Source: Nonlabens sp. MB-3u-79 (GTDB lineage: Bacteria > Bacteroidota > Bacteroidia > Flavobacteriales > Flavobacteriaceae). Taken from it: a DNA stretch of 64,000 bases. The notes under the pieces were generated by a model. It did no database searches. It worked only from the letters and a program-made list of their open reading frames with translations, and was not told the origin of the DNA. Where the stretch lies: positions 2,657,501 through 2,721,500 of the forward strand of contig NZ_CP025116.1 of NCBI RefSeq assembly GCF_002831625.1, in the 5' to 3' direction. Below, in pieces: positions 62,091 through 64,000 of the stretch. Both the position numbers and the translations under genes were made by a program. The stretch's first letter is position 1, and each line of letters starts with the position of its first letter.

Positions 62091-64000
62091 CTACTTCCTT
62101 AAATCCCGCAGCTGCCTTGAATTCTCTTCGGCTTTATTCATATTCTTTATACCAGAAATAAGCGCATCTGGATTAAAAGAAATACTATGGATACCCTGTT
62201 CTACTAAAAACTGAGCAAATTCTGGATAATCACTAGGCGCTTGACCGCAAAGGCCTATTTTGGTATGTGTCTTATGAGCTGAAGCAATGAGCATAGCAAT
62301 CATTTTTTTAACTCCCGGGTCATTGATGTCAAAAATATCACTCAACAATTGGGAATCTCGATCCACACCTAAAGTCAATTGAGTTAAGTCATTGGAGCCA
62401 ATGGAGAAACCGTCAAAGTAATGAGCAAATTCTTCTGCTAGGATAACGTTATTAGGGATTTCGGTCATCATATAAAGCTGTAACGCATTTTCTCCTCTTT
62501 TCAGTCCGTTGTTTTCTAAAAGCTGAACCACCTTATGCGCCTCTTTTAACGTGCGACAAAAGGGAATCATAATTTTAATATTTTCCATTCCCATTTCCTC
62601 TCGTACCATTTTCAAGGCTTTACATTCCAGTTCAAAAGCATCTTTATACTTGGGGTGGTAATAGCGAGAAGCTCCTCTAAATCCTATCATCGGATTAGAT
62701 TCCACAGGTTCAAATTGTTTTCCTCCTATAAGATTAGCATATTCATTTGATTTAAAATCACTGGTACGCACAATGACCTCTTTAGGATAAAAAGCTGCTG
62801 CGATAGTAGCCACAGCCTCTGCTAGTTGATGAACAAAGTAATCCTCTTTATTGGGGTAATGATGCGTTAGTTTTTCAATCTTTTGCTTTACTTGTTCCTC
62901 TTTTACCCTTTCAAAATGCCTTAAAGCCATAGGGTGTATTTGAATGCTATTATTAATTACAAATTCCAATCGCATGAGTCCCACACCACTACTCGGGTAA
63001 AAAGAAAATTTAAAGGCTTGCTCTGGATCTGCCAAAATAAGCATGGCTTGTGTTTGAGGTGTTTTAAGATTTTTTATATCTACTGCAGTTTCTTTCCATT
63101 TAAGGTTTCCTTCGTAGACAATTCCTGTAGTGCCTTCGGCACAAGAAATGGTGATCTCCTGGCCATCCTTAATAAGCTTTGTGGCGTTGATACAGCCTAC
63201 AATAGCTGCCGCCCCTATTTCACGAGCAACTATAGCTGCATGACTGGTGCGCCCCCCTTGATCGGTAATGATACCTGCTGCTTTTTTAAGAATAGGATCC
63301 CAGTCTGGATCTGTCTTTTCTGTAATTAAAATCTCGCCTTGTTGCAGCCTATCAGACTCTTTTGGACTGCGAAGAATTCTGGCTTTTCCCGTAGTTATTT
63401 TATGACCAAGTCCCATCCCTCTTGTAATTTCCTTACCTTTTTCAAGTAAGGTATAAGTAGTGATTTCAAGTTTGTTTTTTGCACTTTGAACCGTTTCTGG
63501 TCTTGCTTGTACAATAAAAAGCTCCTTAGTTAGTCCATCTTTTGCCCATTCAATATCCATGGGACGACCGTAGTGCTCTTCAATGATAACCGACCATTTT
63601 GCCAATTGTACCACCTCAGCATCAGTTAAAACAAATTGTTCTTGCTTTTCTATAGTAGTGTACAGGTTTAGAGTACCACTTCCAGAAGAGTCATAAATCA
63701 TGGTCTTTTCCTTACTTCCCAATTTTCGGGAAATTATAGGTTGTTGTACGCCTTTCTTTAAACTAGGTTTGAACACAAAGTATTCATCTGGATTGATACT
63801 ACCCTGTACAATATTCTCTCCTAGCCCCCATATGCTAGAAACCAGCACTACCTTATCAAAGCCCGAGTCTGGATCTAATGTAAAGTTAACACCAGAACAA
63901 GCCAGGTCAGAACGCACCATCAATTGCACCCCTATAGACAAGGCCACCTTTTTATGATCAAAACCATTGTCCTCTCGGTATTTTATGGCGCGATCTGTAA
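62091..64000 (-). CDS. ppsA: Phosphoenolpyruvate synthase, 5' end beyond the window
   Basis: The frame is open to the window edge; its first visible residues are TDRAIKYREDNGFDHKKVAL. The apparent start at 63947 is internal. Visible domains: end of the ATP-grasp/PPDK_N domain (MVRSDLACSGVNFTLDPDSG, then GLGENIVQGSINPDEY), the phosphohistidine domain GGRTSHAAIVAREIGAAAIV with the active His, and the C-terminal TIM barrel with GSNDLTQLTLGVDRD and the active Cys in GLCGQAPSDYPEF. It makes PEP from pyruvate, ATP and water for gluconeogenesis. About 635 of roughly 800 residues are present. Glucokinase follows 144 bases later, and PfkB after that. Confidence 0.93.
   Translation of the reverse strand, partial: TDRAIKYREDNGFDHKKVALSIGVQLMVRSDLACSGVNFTLDPDSGFDKVVLVSSIWGLGENIVQGSINPDEYFVFKPSLKKGVQQPIISRKLGSKEKTMIYDSSGSGTLNLYTTIEKQEQFVLTDAEVVQLAKWSVIIEEHYGRPMDIEWAKDGLTKELFIVQARPETVQSAKNKLEITTYTLLEKGKEITRGMGLGHKITTGKARILRSPKESDRLQQGEILITEKTDPDWDPILKKAAGIITDQGGRTSHAAIVAREIGAAAIVGCINATKLIKDGQEITISCAEGTTGIVYEGNLKWKETAVDIKNLKTPQTQAMLILADPEQAFKFSFYPSSGVGLMRLEFVINNSIQIHPMALRHFERVKEEQVKQKIEKLTHHYPNKEDYFVHQLAEAVATIAAAFYPKEVIVRTSDFKSNEYANLIGGKQFEPVESNPMIGFRGASRYYHPKYKDAFELECKALKMVREEMGMENIKIMIPFCRTLKEAHKVVQLLENNGLKRGENALQLYMMTEIPNNVILAEEFAHYFDGFSIGSNDLTQLTLGVDRDSQLLSDIFDINDPGVKKMIAMLIASAHKTHTKIGLCGQAPSDYPEFAQFLVEQGIHSISFNPDALISGIKNMNKAEENSRQLRDLRK

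Noticed and set aside
63700..63957. Plus-strand frame of about 85 codons at the window end
   Set aside because: It is antisense to the phosphoenolpyruvate synthase gene, whose motifs are clear and whose frame is open to the window edge.

Overview
The window looks like chromosomal DNA of a marine Flavobacteriia (Bacteroidota). The evidence is AT-rich DNA, almost no Shine-Dalgarno sequences, many lipoprotein signals (LxxC followed by polar residues), TAnnTTTG-type promoter boxes, and products typical of that group: sulfatase, FG-GAP lipoprotein, DUF6503, DUF3494 ice-binding protein, Glk/PpsA, DUF2306. No rRNA, tRNA, CRISPR array, transposase or phage integrase was recognised. The identifications rest on reading motifs by eye, not on database searches.

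Layout. 0.2-9.2 kb (+): exported hydrolases. Two or three alpha/beta hydrolases, a very short formylglycine-generating-enzyme-like lipoprotein, an AtsA-like sulfatase carrying the CxPxR target of such an enzyme, a phospholipase D-family lipoprotein and a HExxH lipoprotein. 9.5-12.2 kb: a broken Fic gene, an SDR whose catalytic Tyr is Phe, and the tail of a DUF885 gene. 12.3-15.8 kb (-): response regulator, H-NOX protein and soluble PAS/GAF histidine kinase, a probable nitric oxide/redox signalling cluster. 16.4-18.3 kb (-): TetR, lipoprotein and NqrB/RnfD-like membrane protein, headed by a perfect 36-bp palindrome. 18.6-36.5 kb (+ mostly): single accessory genes (serine hydrolases, FG-GAP lipoprotein, DUF3500 protein fused to a broken kinase, DUF1624 acyltransferase, TetR plus AhpD-like pair, DUF6503, esterase, RluA-type pseudouridine synthase) and several pseudogenes. 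36.7-39.4 kb: dihydroorotase and, on the other strand, a DUF3494 ice-binding protein. 41-48.7 kb: Tat-type metallophosphoesterase, GH18 lipoprotein, DUF2306 protein, short CvfB-like S1 protein, aldose epimerase, M20 amidohydrolase. 50.3-56.2 kb: a PD-(D/E)xK-like nuclease protein, then a NUDIX hydrolase overlapping a 1146-residue PLD-helicase-S24 protein, a candidate genome-defence or repair module. 56.6-59.3 kb: small secreted or membrane proteins. 59.8-64 kb (-): PpsA (running off the window), Glk and PfkB, a central-carbon operon.

The most striking large-scale feature is in the intergenic DNA. Many of the genes in the accessory stretches sit singly between copies of a roughly 60-140 bp imperfect inverted-repeat element. 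Its left end (C)CTA(A/C)AACA..GTATA..TTGC follows a stop codon. Its right end GCAACAAA.CATATACA..CGTTGTAG.CAATTAAAA lies just before the next start. Left and right ends are mutually complementary, and several bounded genes are decayed. This resembles a gene-cassette or attC-like layout, but no integrase is in the window and this reading is inference. Longer direct repeats (about 180-815 bp) bracket three gene blocks: 31-34 kb, 39-42.7 kb and 52.2-56.6 kb. Five copies of a TTTCGCTTTCGCGAAAGCGAAA-type palindrome are scattered through gaps.
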